A stretch of DNA of 40,304 nt from NCBI GenBank assembly GCA_964514305.1, contig CAZEQD010000016.1:1-40304 (forward strand), in the 5' to 3' direction. The notes under the pieces are model-generated. The model did no database searches. It worked only from the letters and a program-made list of their open reading frames with translations, and was not told where the DNA came from. Of this stretch, positions 9,529 to 17,109 are shown in pieces. Position numbers and translations under genes: made by a program. Origin of the DNA: CAZEQD01 sp964514305. Lineage in GTDB: Bacteria; Acidobacteriota; Aminicenantia; Aminicenantales; Aminicenantaceae. How positions within the stretch are numbered: the first letter of the stretch is position 1; each line of letters starts with the position of its first letter.

Positions 9529-9557
9529 ATAATAAATTGCTCAGACTGGACTTGCAA
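9529..9557 (-). promoter_or_regulatory. Candidate promoter of the aminotransferase gene
   Basis: On the minus strand, TTGCAA and TATTAT are separated by exactly 17 bases, placing a start about 25 bases before the ATG. It is a visual match only. Confidence 0.4.
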
Positions 9558-9611
9558 TCTTTAAAATAAATAAAAATTTTTTCTTTAATTACCTAAAGAT
9601 AAAAGAAGCTA

Positions 9612-10760
9612 TCAAACAATCTCTTTTTTTGAGGCGTAATTAAACTCTTCAGCTCTTCTCAGGCGTTCCCCAATAGGAGGATGAGAATAATATAGAATTT
9701 TAATCCACCATTTGGGATAAGCATTAGCTAAGTTCCGGTCAGCCAGCCCTGCCAAAGCAGTCATAAAATATCTCTTATTCTGAATCATCTTTAAAGCATA
9801 AGTATCCGCCTGCTTCTCGAACAATCTGGAAAGAGCATTAGTTAGAGGGCCGAAAATAAACCCTGACATAACTCCTCCCGCTATTATCAGCAGAGGAAAA
9901 AGGTTCAAATTCCAATTGGGAGAAGATAAAAATTGAGGAAAAACCAATCTCATAAATCTATCCAAAATAAAAAATATTACCAGCTGCTCAATTGTTCCAA
10001 GACCAATATTGAGCCATAAATGTTTGTAACGAAAATGGCCAACTTCATGAGCAATGATGGATTCTATTTCAGGGACTGTCATCTTTTCCAGTAAATTATC
10101 AGCCAGAACAACACGCCTCGTCTTGCCCAATCCAGCCAAGAAAGCATTTTCCTTTTTTGTCTGGCGGCTGCTATCCTCTTTAAAAAAGCCGCTGCTTTTG
10201 AGGCCTCCCTTAGCCAGAATATCCGCCAAAGCTTTGGTTAACTTTTTGTCTTCGATAGGCGTATATTTATTAAAAATAGGAAATATGACTACAGGAAAAA
10301 GAGTGGCCAAAATTACGCTAACCCCAGCCATAGCTAAGCCGGCTATTAACCACCAATAACCAGGAAATTGGTCCATGATCCAGAGCAACAATCCGGCCAC
10401 CAGCCAAATAACAACCAATCCAACTATGAAAGATTTAATCTGATCCCAAAACCAGCTCCTAAAACTTTGGTTAGAAAACTGCCATCGGTGTTCATGAAGA
10501 TAACTACTGTAGAATTTTAGGGGAAATACTAACAGGCTCAAAGTTAATAGAAAAACAAACATATAAAATAGAAAAGTCCAGATTATTGATTTCTCTTTAA
10601 AAACAAAGGCCAATTTCAAGCTTAATCCGCTGAAGTAAAAAGCCAGCAAAATTAAAAGCGACCAGAGACGGCTGCCCAAACCGATCAGGTGTTTCTCCTT
10701 TTCATACCGGCGGGCCAAGACCTGCTTTTCTCTGTTTAGAAGGGGATGCATTTTTACCAT
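9612..10760 (-). CDS. M48 family membrane zinc metalloprotease (Ste24/HtpX-like)
   Basis: The 382-residue integral membrane protease has several hydrophobic helices (about 30-55, 60-82, 112-130, 138-165 and one or two more after the active site). The zinc motif HEVGH is at residues 238-242, and the third ligand is likely the Glu in the later FEKQADTYAL segment. The N-terminal part, with DEHRWQFSNQSFRSWFWDQ-like sequence, follows the Ste24/CAAX-protease-like branch rather than short HtpX proteins. Such proteases remove misfolded or prenyl-type substrates at the inner membrane; the substrate here is unknown. The ribosome binding site before the ATG is weak, and an in-frame ATG three codons in is an alternative start. 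Confidence 0.9.
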   Translation of the reverse strand: MVKMHPLLNREKQVLARRYEKEKHLIGLGSRLWSLLILLAFYFSGLSLKLAFVFKEKSIIWTFLFYMFVFLLTLSLLVFPLKFYSSYLHEHRWQFSNQSFRSWFWDQIKSFIVGLVVIWLVAGLLLWIMDQFPGYWWLIAGLAMAGVSVILATLFPVVIFPIFNKYTPIEDKKLTKALADILAKGGLKSSGFFKEDSSRQTKKENAFLAGLGKTRRVVLADNLLEKMTVPEIESIIAHEVGHFRYKHLWLNIGLGTIEQLVIFFILDRFMRLVFPQFLSSPNWNLNLFPLLIIAGGVMSGFIFGPLTNALSRLFEKQADTYALKMIQNKRYFMTALAGLADRNLANAYPKWWIKILYYSHPPIGERLRRAEEFNYASKKEIV

Positions 10761-10869
10761 AGGTTATTTATCCATATCAAGCATAACTTATCATTTCTTT
10801 TCTTTCAATAAATTCAAGACTTCTGACAAAAAGGTAAGTTCAAAAGTAAGATATTTTTCAGATTGATTA

Positions 10870-10898
10870 TTGTCTTTTAGCGCCAAGAACGGTATTAT
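10870..10898 (+). promoter_or_regulatory. Candidate promoter of the TauE/SafE permease gene
   Basis: TTGTCT and TATTAT are spaced by exactly 17 bases, about 37 bases before the ATG at 10935. It is a visual match only. Confidence 0.4.
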
Positions 10899-10934
10899 GC
10901 AAAATAAATATTATAGAGATAGAAAAGGCCAAAA

Positions 10935-11681
10935 ATGGAATACTGGCGGCTGTTAATTCTGTTCGGCGTGGGCTCTGTAGCCGGCTTTATCAATGTTAAT
11001 GCTGGCGGAGGCTCCAGCTTGACTCTGCCAGCCCTTATCTTTCTGGGTTTGGATGGAGCCGTTGCTAATGGTACAAACAGGTTAGGTATACTCATTCAAA
11101 ATATATTTGCCGTTGGTTCTTTTCATAAAAATAAGTTCTCGCGGTTCAACCAGAGTTTTAAATATTCTCTATTTACTCTACCCGGGGCAATTATTGGAGC
11201 TTTTATCTCAACCAAAATTAGCAATCTTTTATTTCAGCGAATTCTGGGAGTGGTGCTGATTTTTATCGTTTTTTCACTCTTCTTATCCTCTTCTTATAAT
11301 AACAAACAGACAGGGGAAAACTTTAGATTCCGCTGGCTTATCTATCCGGCCTTGTTGGCCATCGGTTTTTACGGGGGCTTCATTCAAGTTGGGGTCGGGT
11401 TCCTGCTTATGGCCTCCCTTTATCATCTGCTCAAACTGGATCTGATTTTAGTCAATATGCATAAAATTTTTATAATTTTAATCTATACTATTCCTGCTCT
11501 CATCATTTTTGCTTTCTCTAACGACGTTAACTGGCTGTTAGGTCTCACTCTAGCCGCAGGAAATTCTTTTGGAGCTTTGTGGGGAGTTCACGCCGCCGTT
11601 AAAGGCGGAGAAAAAGTCATCCGCTTTGTCCTAGCCATAGCTGTAATTATTATGGCCTTCAAACTTTTCGGTCTATACTGA
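10935..11681 (+). CDS. TauE/SafE family membrane permease
   Basis: The 248-residue protein is almost entirely hydrophobic, with about seven or eight membrane helices. It has the family's opening glycine-rich motif (FINVNAGGGSSLTLPAL), followed by a NGTNRLGI segment, and a related repeat in the second half (GFYGGFIQVGVGFLLMASL). TauE/SafE (formerly DUF81) proteins are thought to export sulfite, sulfoacetate or other organic anions by a two-fold repeated helical bundle. The actual substrate cannot be read from the sequence. The length is normal and the protein looks intact. AAAGG lies shortly before the ATG. It is transcribed alone, facing the glycosidase remnant. Confidence 0.88.
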   Translation: MEYWRLLILFGVGSVAGFINVNAGGGSSLTLPALIFLGLDGAVANGTNRLGILIQNIFAVGSFHKNKFSRFNQSFKYSLFTLPGAIIGAFISTKISNLLFQRILGVVLIFIVFSLFLSSSYNNKQTGENFRFRWLIYPALLAIGFYGGFIQVGVGFLLMASLYHLLKLDLILVNMHKIFIILIYTIPALIIFAFSNDVNWLLGLTLAAGNSFGALWGVHAAVKGGEKVIRFVLAIAVIIMAFKLFGLY

Positions 11682-11757
11682 AACTAAAAATTATCCCTTT
11701 TTTTACTGGATGCAATAAGTTACTAATCCTTGTGAGCATCCCCACATGGGGTAAAGC

Positions 11758-11928
11758 CTAAAAATGAAGCTCTTCTTCTTTCAAAAGATAAATAAGCAGA
11801 GCTGCTGTCCAAGAAAAATCCTCTGCCCCAGCCCCTGCCCAGAAAGAGGGTTGTAGAATTCATAAAATCCATGTTCTTGGATAAAAGCGATAATTTAGTT
11901 TTTCAACAGTGGTAAATTCCTCCTCCAA
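11758..11928 (-). pseudogene. Remnant of an alpha-toroid glycoside hydrolase (C-terminus)
   Basis: Read on the minus strand, this spacer encodes the C-terminal signature of (alpha/alpha)6-barrel glycosidases of the GH63/mannosylglycerate-hydrolase type: HGFYEFYNPLSGQGLG, then AEDFSWTAALLIYLLKEEE and a TAG stop at 11758-11760. The two halves lie in different frames. One missing base in the C-run at 11826-11829 (G-run on the coding strand) would rejoin them. A second frame break near 11897-11900 separates an EEEFTTVEKL segment upstream, and beyond about 11928 no homologous sequence can be followed. The rest of the gene, several hundred codons, is gone. This is a decayed gene, not a small protein. 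Confidence 0.75.
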
Positions 11929-12096
11929 TCAAATTATCTTTCATAGATAATAGATATATTTAATAGATCATCTCTAAAACAAAGGGCTAAAACTAAGTCA
12001 AATTTTAAGCTGGCTTGGCAAGCATCCCCAAAACCGTGATGGCTAATAAGGAATAAGATCATACTTATAGGCAGCAATTTTTCTCCTTAATACTGC

Positions 12097-12125
12097 TTTT
12101 AGATCCCTCTTTTTTTTCTTATAAT
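12097..12125 (+). promoter_or_regulatory. Candidate promoter of the TS-like/corrinoid operon
   Basis: A perfect -10 box TATAAT lies at 12120-12125 with a poor -35 (TTTTAG) 17 bases upstream, giving a leader of roughly 75 bases. The 14-base stretch TCTTATAATAGGAA around the -10 recurs exactly before the C69 dipeptidase gene (18113-18126). Between 11929 and this site I see nothing. Confidence 0.4.
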
Positions 12126-12208
12126 AGGAATTTAAAAAACATCACCATCCTTATTTAGGGTAGAGCTTATTTGGTTGAAAACCTTAATATCTCTAAAGAG
12201 AGGGATCA

Positions 12209-13285
12209 ATGGAAAAAGAAAAATTAAAGGCCGTTCTTGAAGAAAAGAAGGATAAGATTTATCTTATAACCCCTGCTCAAGGTGGCAACATCCCCATCGT
12301 GGCTGCCAGTGGTCAGTCTTTAGCCGAAGCCTGGGAAAATGCCATGATCGGTCTTTATGTCTATGGATGTCAAATAAGGACTCAATATGACACTAAAGAC
12401 AAGGAAGGAAACTATGTTGACCCGCCAAGTCAGGACTGTACTATGTTAATATCTATAGACAGCCCTCTTAGTGAACCCATGATTCACATGGGTGGCATTC
12501 CAGGCGGCTTCGAAGATTTAGAAGAATACGTCCAGGAAGTCCGTGATGGGATTAAAGACAGCTGGATCCGAGATCCCCTTGATCCTGAAGATACTCGCTG
12601 GCAGTATACTTATCACCAGCGTCTTTTCAGCTATGAGCTGCCATTAAGCGAATACGACCGTTTTCTCTATCAACTTCCCCCAGAAGAAAAGGAAAAATTT
12701 CACGCCAAAGAAACTGCCCATTTTCTTCTTGATCACGACTATGTCCGGGTGGTGGAGAAGGAAATTAAAGGCAAAAAACAGACATTTGTCCAAATTAATC
12801 AGATTCAATATATAATCGAAAAACTGAGCCAGCAACCTTTTACCCGCCAGGCTCAGGCAATAACCTGGCAGCCCTACATGGATACAGACATTTATGATCC
12901 GGCCTGCTTACAGAGCATGTGGTTTAGAATCCTTGAAGATGAAAACCAGCAGCCAACTTTGAACATGAACATTCGCTTCCGAAGCCGAGACGCCTACGAC
13001 GCTTCTTTTATGAACTGTTTTGCCTTTATTCATATTATGGAATATGTGGCTCAAGAAGTAAGTAAAAGAATTGGTCAAGAAGTAAAGATTGGCCGCTACA
13101 TGGATCAATCTGATTCATTCCATATATATGGTAAACGCTTGGCTGACTTTGAAAATCGGTTCCTAGCCAATCTATTCGGTCGGGATTTTTCAGGTCGAAC
13201 ATTCTCCCGCAAGGATGCTGAGCCTTATTTCCAAGAAAGAAGGAAACAACTTAAAGAAAAGTTGGCCTCCTTCAACAAAAAATAA
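12209..13285 (+). CDS. Divergent thymidylate-synthase-fold protein paired with a corrinoid protein
   Basis: The 358-residue protein matches the thymidylate synthase fold from end to end. Visible are the N-terminal CTMLISIDSPLSEPMIH region, the catalytic Cys233 in DPACLQSMWF, RSRD at 258-261, Asn269 in SFMNCFAF and HIY at 305-307. Relative to E. coli ThyA, PCH becomes ACL, the Gln before RSxD becomes Phe, one of the paired Arg residues becomes Gln214, and the LGLPFN loop becomes DASFMN. About 70 extra residues (roughly 143-212) precede the catalytic half. Classical enzymes methylate dUMP with methylene-tetrahydrofolate. The next gene, 14 bases on, encodes a corrinoid protein, so the methyl donor or substrate may differ. 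GAGAGGG precedes the ATG. The fold is secure; the reaction is not. Confidence 0.82.
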   Translation: MEKEKLKAVLEEKKDKIYLITPAQGGNIPIVAASGQSLAEAWENAMIGLYVYGCQIRTQYDTKDKEGNYVDPPSQDCTMLISIDSPLSEPMIHMGGIPGGFEDLEEYVQEVRDGIKDSWIRDPLDPEDTRWQYTYHQRLFSYELPLSEYDRFLYQLPPEEKEKFHAKETAHFLLDHDYVRVVEKEIKGKKQTFVQINQIQYIIEKLSQQPFTRQAQAITWQPYMDTDIYDPACLQSMWFRILEDENQQPTLNMNIRFRSRDAYDASFMNCFAFIHIMEYVAQEVSKRIGQEVKIGRYMDQSDSFHIYGKRLADFENRFLANLFGRDFSGRTFSRKDAEPYFQERRKQLKEKLASFNKK

Positions 13286-13299
13286 GGAGGAAAAATCAA

Positions 13300-13941
13300 A
13301 TGCCTAAGACTTTTCAAGATATTGCTTCTAAACTTTACAATGGTCATGAAAAAGCCGTCGTGGCCTTAGTCCAGGAAGCTTTAGAACAAGGAATGTCCCC
13401 TGAAAAAATATTGAATAAAGCTCTAATTGTGGGTATGGACAAGGTGGGTCAAGCTTTTAAAGATGGCCGTTTGTTTGTACCAGAGGTGCTGATGGCCGCC
13501 CGAGCCATGCAGGCAGGTTTGGATCTGCTACGTCCTTTTCTGAGCAAAAGCAATTCAGCTCGTATTGGTAAATACGTAATAGGAGTTGTCAAAGGTGATC
13601 TTCATGATATTGGCAAAAACCTGGTCAAAATGATGATGGAAGGAGCTGGTTTTGAAACCATTGATTTGGGAGCCAATGTTCCGCCTGAGGTATTTGTGAC
13701 TGCTGTCAAAGAACACAAACCCAAGATTCTGGGAATGAGCGCTCTTCTGACCACAACAATGCCCCAAATGAGAGTTACTATTGAACTCCTGAAAGAAGCT
13801 GGCCTCCGCAGTTCAATTAAAATTATGGTTGGAGGGGCACCGGTAACCGCTGATTTTGCCCAGCAAATTGAGGCCGATGGCTATACCCCAGACGCAGCCA
13901 CAGCTGTCGATGTTGCCCGCCAACTTCTCTCTTCAAGCTAG
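13300..13941 (+). CDS. Methyltransferase corrinoid (cobalamin-binding) protein
   Basis: The 213-residue protein has the two-domain structure of MtaC/MtbC/MttC-type corrinoid proteins. An N-terminal four-helix cap (about 1-85) is followed by a Rossmann-like cobalamin domain with the DLHDIG motif at residues 100-105, where His102 ligates cobalt. The later GMSALLTTTMPQM and VGGAPVT segments line the cofactor pocket. Such proteins carry a methyl group between a substrate-specific methyltransferase and an acceptor enzyme. No MtaB-, MttB- or MtaA-like methyltransferase is encoded in this window; its partner in the operon is the TS-fold protein. AAGGAGG lies 9 bases before the ATG. The stop codon overlaps the stop of the convergent deacylase gene by three bases. 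Confidence 0.92.
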   Translation: MPKTFQDIASKLYNGHEKAVVALVQEALEQGMSPEKILNKALIVGMDKVGQAFKDGRLFVPEVLMAARAMQAGLDLLRPFLSKSNSARIGKYVIGVVKGDLHDIGKNLVKMMMEGAGFETIDLGANVPPEVFVTAVKEHKPKILGMSALLTTTMPQMRVTIELLKEAGLRSSIKIMVGGAPVTADFAQQIEADGYTPDAATAVDVARQLLSSS

Positions 13942-14435
13942 AGTTGAAAGTAACGTCTTTTTTGACCAGACCAGGCTAAGAATTTCTCAAAATCCAGGAA
14001 CTTAAGTCCAATGGTGGCTGTATTGACGTTGGGATGGAAATTGAGCCGAGCAGCCTCCTTTAGATCACTATCGATTATCACTTCCACTTCTTTATTCTTA
14101 TCATTAATTAAGCCAAAGGGAGAAACTGCCCCAGGTTCTAAACCCAAATAGTGTTGCAGCCTTTTTGGCGAGCCAAAACTCAATCTATCCTCCTCCAGCT
14201 TTTTAGCTAATTTTCTTAGATCTGCCTGTTTAGAAGCTTTCATGATAACAAGATAGTGCCTATTGCCTTTTTTATTGCGGAGAAAAAGATTCTTGCAATG
14301 AGCTCCGGGAATATTCTGCCAATGCTTTTCTGCTTGAGCCACTGTATAGACAGGAGGATGCTCATATTTATGATAGGAGATATCAAGGTTTTTTAAGATT
14401 TCATAAACTTTTTTTTCAGTTTCAGTTGCCTTCAT
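13938..14435 (-). CDS. YbaK/ProX-type aminoacyl-tRNA deacylase (PrdX-like)
   Basis: The 165-residue cytoplasmic protein has the YbaK/ProRS-editing domain. Visible are the opening YHKYEHPPVYTVAQAEKH segment, the CKNLFLRNKKGNRHYLVIM strand region, the SFGSPKRLQHYLGLEPGAVSPFGL loop and the late NTATIGL segment. PrdX-type (ProXp-ala) enzymes hydrolyse mischarged Ala-tRNA(Pro) in trans as a proofreading step. The length is typical. AAGGAAGG lies just before the ATG. A TATAAT box (14462-14467, minus strand) sits about 27 bases upstream, opposite a TATAAT for the divergent hydrolase gene. The 3' end overlaps the corrinoid gene by four bases, so the two transcripts converge and must read into each other. 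Confidence 0.88.
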   Translation of the reverse strand: MKATETEKKVYEILKNLDISYHKYEHPPVYTVAQAEKHWQNIPGAHCKNLFLRNKKGNRHYLVIMKASKQADLRKLAKKLEEDRLSFGSPKRLQHYLGLEPGAVSPFGLINDKNKEVEVIIDSDLKEAARLNFHPNVNTATIGLKFLDFEKFLAWSGQKRRYFQL

Positions 14436-14461
14436 TTTTTCCTTCCTTGAGAGCTGGAATA

Positions 14462-14527
14462 ATTATACCACAGCTTATTTCAAGCTCTTGAACAAAATGG
14501 ACTTTATCTTGGAGTCAATGATATAAT
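14462..14527. promoter_or_regulatory. Divergent promoter pair with two perfect TATAAT boxes
   Basis: TATAAT at 14462-14467 (minus strand) serves the deacylase gene; its -35 is weak. TATAAT at 14522-14527 (plus strand), with TGGACT 18 bases upstream, serves the serine hydrolase gene. Confidence 0.4.
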
Positions 14528-14563
14528 TTTAGCCTCTCTTAAGAAAGAGGAGGTTTCGCCTTC

Positions 14564-15994
14564 ATGAAAACATCAATCTGCTTTAAAAAGGGCATTTCCA
14601 TAACAATTCTTCTCCTTTTCATATCTTCTTTCCTGGCCGGAGAAAAAACAGAAAAAGTTGACAGACTCTTTGCTCTATGGGATAAGCCCGACTCACCTGG
14701 ATGTGCCTTAGCTATCATCAAAGATGGCCGCTTAATTTATAAAAAGGGCTATGGAATGGCTAACCTGGAACTTAATGTCCCCATAACCCCTCAGACTGTT
14801 TTTTACATAGGCTCCTGTTCCAAGCAATTTTTGGCCTTCTGTATAGCTTTACTGGCCCAACAGAAAAAGCTTTCTTTTGACGATGACATCCGCAAATATC
14901 TGCCAGAAATGCCAGACTATGGGAACCCTATCACCATTAATCACCTCATCCACCATACCAGCGGCTTACGGGATTATCTCAGCTTAGAGGAAATCGCCGG
15001 TATTCCATTAGGCTTTTATCATCAGCAGAAGGCTCTGAAACTGATTGCCCGACAACGCGCCTTAAACTTCAGGCCAGGTGAAGAATATCTCTACAGTAAT
15101 TCTGGCTACCTCCTACTGGCTGAAATTTTAACCAGAGTCAGCGGTCAGAGCTTGGCTTCCTTTGCCCGGGAAAAAATATTTAAGCCTTTAATGATGAAAA
15201 ATTCTCATTTTCATGATGATTACACTAAGCTTATTAAAAATAGAGCTTCAGGCTATTTACCGGATACTGAAGGTAAGGATAAATTCAAAAATTTTATTTC
15301 CACCTTTGACTGCGTTGGCTCAGGAGGATTATATACCTCAGTCGAAGACCTCTTTCTCTGGGATCAAAATTTCTATCATCACCAAGTAGGGGACCCAGAT
15401 TTAATCCAGATGATGCAAAAGCCAGGCAGCCTAAATAACGGCCAAAAACTAAATTATGGTTTTGGCCTTTATCTGGGTATTTATAGGGGGCTAAAAACAG
15501 TGGGTCATAGCGGCGCCTTAGGAGGTTATAGAGCGGCCATGATCCGTTTTCCAGAGGAAAAATTCTCAGTTATCTGTCTTTCCAACTTAAGTAGCTTTAA
15601 ACCTATGAAACTATGTTTGCAAATAGCTGATATCTACCTGGCTCCTGATTTTAAAGAAGAAAAAAAAGAAGAATTAGAGTCTTTAAAGCAAAGGAAAAAA
15701 GAAAATCTCAAAACTGAACAGGCCTTACCAATGACCTCTGAACAGCTCAAAGCTTATGAAGGAAGCTACTTCAGTTATGAACTCCAGATAATCTTTAAAG
15801 TTATCCTTAAGGAAGGTCAGCTGTATCTTGTTCAGTCAAACGCCAGGAAAAGTCTTCTAAGGCCAATCTCTGGAGATATATTTACTTGCCCCCAATACAA
15901 AATTAAATTTTTACGAGATAAGAATAAAAAGGTCACCTCTTTTCTCTTATCTACAGTTAGGGTTAGAAACCTTCGTTTTGACAAAAGGAGATAA
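14564..15994 (+). CDS. Exported serine hydrolase, class C beta-lactamase fold
   Basis: The 476-residue protein has a signal peptide (about 1-26, ending LAGEKT) and one class C beta-lactamase/PBP-like domain. The active site is complete: SCSK at residues 84-87, YSN at 177-179 and HSG from His315. After about residue 370 a linker of charged residues leads to a small C-terminal beta domain of DUF3471 type (AYEGSYFSYEL). The likely role is hydrolysis of peptides, D-amino-acid amides or esters outside the cytoplasm; a true beta-lactamase is less likely. It is only distantly similar to the hydrolase at 4226-6025. AGAGGAGG lies upstream of the ATG, with a TATAAT promoter before it. The stop codon overlaps the ribosome binding site of the next gene. 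Confidence 0.88.
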   Translation: MKTSICFKKGISITILLLFISSFLAGEKTEKVDRLFALWDKPDSPGCALAIIKDGRLIYKKGYGMANLELNVPITPQTVFYIGSCSKQFLAFCIALLAQQKKLSFDDDIRKYLPEMPDYGNPITINHLIHHTSGLRDYLSLEEIAGIPLGFYHQQKALKLIARQRALNFRPGEEYLYSNSGYLLLAEILTRVSGQSLASFAREKIFKPLMMKNSHFHDDYTKLIKNRASGYLPDTEGKDKFKNFISTFDCVGSGGLYTSVEDLFLWDQNFYHHQVGDPDLIQMMQKPGSLNNGQKLNYGFGLYLGIYRGLKTVGHSGALGGYRAAMIRFPEEKFSVICLSNLSSFKPMKLCLQIADIYLAPDFKEEKKEELESLKQRKKENLKTEQALPMTSEQLKAYEGSYFSYELQIIFKVILKEGQLYLVQSNARKSLLRPISGDIFTCPQYKIKFLRDKNKKVTSFLLSTVRVRNLRFDKRR

Positions 15995-17057
15995 TATTAG
16001 CAAGATTAATCTCAAACAACCTCTTAAAATCATTTACTCTTCTACGCCGCTTCGGATCAATGACATCGGAGGCTGGACAGATACCTGGTATTCTGGTCAA
16101 GGAAATGTTTTAAATACAGCCATCTCACCTCGAGTCAGAGTTCAAATTAAGGTTTATGACAACAAGGAGCACAAACGGGAAAGAGTCTTAGTCAGAGCTG
16201 AAAACTATGGCCAAACTTTTAGATTTAACCCTGAAGAACCTGATTATAAATATCATCCTCTTCTCCAGGCTGCAATTAATTCAATGCCTATTCCTAATGA
16301 GCATGAGCTGGAAATAAGCATTATTTCTCATATCCCGGCTGGAAGTTCAACCGGAACTTCAGCCTCTGTTTGTGTGGCTCTCCTTGGAGGTCTCGACTCT
16401 CTCGCTCCTCCAAGACATAACTTAAAACAGCTGGCTTCGCTTGCTCACCAGGTGGAAACAGAGAAATTAAAACTGGAAAGCGGCATCCAGGACCAGGTTT
16501 GCGCTGCTTATGGAGGCATATGTTTTATCCATATATATCAATACCCTCTAGCCCAAGTTACCAAATTAAAATTAGACAAGAAGACGCTTAAAAACTTAGA
16601 ACAAAGACTATGCCTCATTTATTTGGGAAAAGCTCACAGCTCTTCTCGTCTGCATGAGCAGGTGATTTCTTCTTTGAAAAGAAAAGATACTCCATTCAAG
16701 TTTCTGCGACAAATGAGCAGTTTGGCTTTACAAGCAAGAGATTCACTGCAAAAGGGAGACCTAAAATCTTTGGGCAAAATAATGGTAGAAAACAATGAAT
16801 GCCAGCGTTCTCTTCACCCGCAACTAATACCTGAAGAAGCAGACTCAGTCATAAAAGTAGCCCGAAAATACAAAGCAGAGGGCTGGAAGATTAATGGAGC
16901 GGGCGGGCCAGGAGGCTCTCTGACAATTTTAGCCAGCAAAGAGAGCAAAGAACGGCAAATGATGCTGGAAGCCATAGACTCCCTGGGCAGAGGAATAAAA
17001 CATATTCCTACTTCCTTAGCTTTAGCTGGACTTAGAGTCTGGCAAAAATTGCTTTAA
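15978..17057 (+). CDS. GHMP-family sugar kinase (heptose/fucose kinase-like)
   Basis: The soluble kinase is about 355 residues. The N-terminal strand TPLRINDIGGWTDTWY and the ATP loop PAGSSTGTSAS (residues 120-130 from the TTG) are typical of the GHMP branch with D-glycero-D-manno-heptose 7-phosphate kinase (HddA) and fucose kinase. A late GAGGPGGSLTIL motif completes the substrate pocket. It would phosphorylate a free or phosphorylated sugar; which one is unknown. The start is unclear. TTG 15978 lies inside the upstream gene without a convincing ribosome binding site, while a strong AAAAGGAG at 15983-15990 is followed five bases later by ATT at 15996, in frame. The next in-frame ATG is about 100 codons downstream, too late. 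Translation is probably coupled to the hydrolase gene. Confidence 0.85.
   Translation: MTKGDNISKINLKQPLKIIYSSTPLRINDIGGWTDTWYSGQGNVLNTAISPRVRVQIKVYDNKEHKRERVLVRAENYGQTFRFNPEEPDYKYHPLLQAAINSMPIPNEHELEISIISHIPAGSSTGTSASVCVALLGGLDSLAPPRHNLKQLASLAHQVETEKLKLESGIQDQVCAAYGGICFIHIYQYPLAQVTKLKLDKKTLKNLEQRLCLIYLGKAHSSSRLHEQVISSLKRKDTPFKFLRQMSSLALQARDSLQKGDLKSLGKIMVENNECQRSLHPQLIPEEADSVIKVARKYKAEGWKINGAGGPGGSLTILASKESKERQMMLEAIDSLGRGIKHIPTSLALAGLRVWQKLL
15983..15998 (+). promoter_or_regulatory. Ribosome binding site pointing to an ATT start codon
   Basis: AAAAGGAG at 15983-15990, then five bases, then ATT at 15996-15998 in the kinase frame. The stop codon of the upstream hydrolase gene (TAA, 15992-15994) lies in the spacer, a layout suited to translational re-initiation. 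Confidence 0.5.
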
Positions 17058-17109
17058 TTAGACTTGTAGCTCAACGAAAATCAAGAATTAAAGAAGGCGA
17101 CTTTTTTCT

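Noticed and set aside
11708..11750. Hairpin possibilities (GGATGC...GCATCC; CCCC ACAT GGGG) after the permease gene
   Set aside because: There is no following T-run, and the stems are short, so they do not make a terminator.
11735..12030. AGCATCCCCA at 11735-11744 and again at 12021-12030, flanking the glycosidase remnant
   Set aside because: Ten bases with no transposase or other end features; likely chance, although a target-site duplication cannot be excluded.
17058..17109. AAAGAA...TTCTTT inverted repeat with a T-run between convergent genes
   Set aside because: The stem is six A/T-rich pairs only, too weak to call a terminator.
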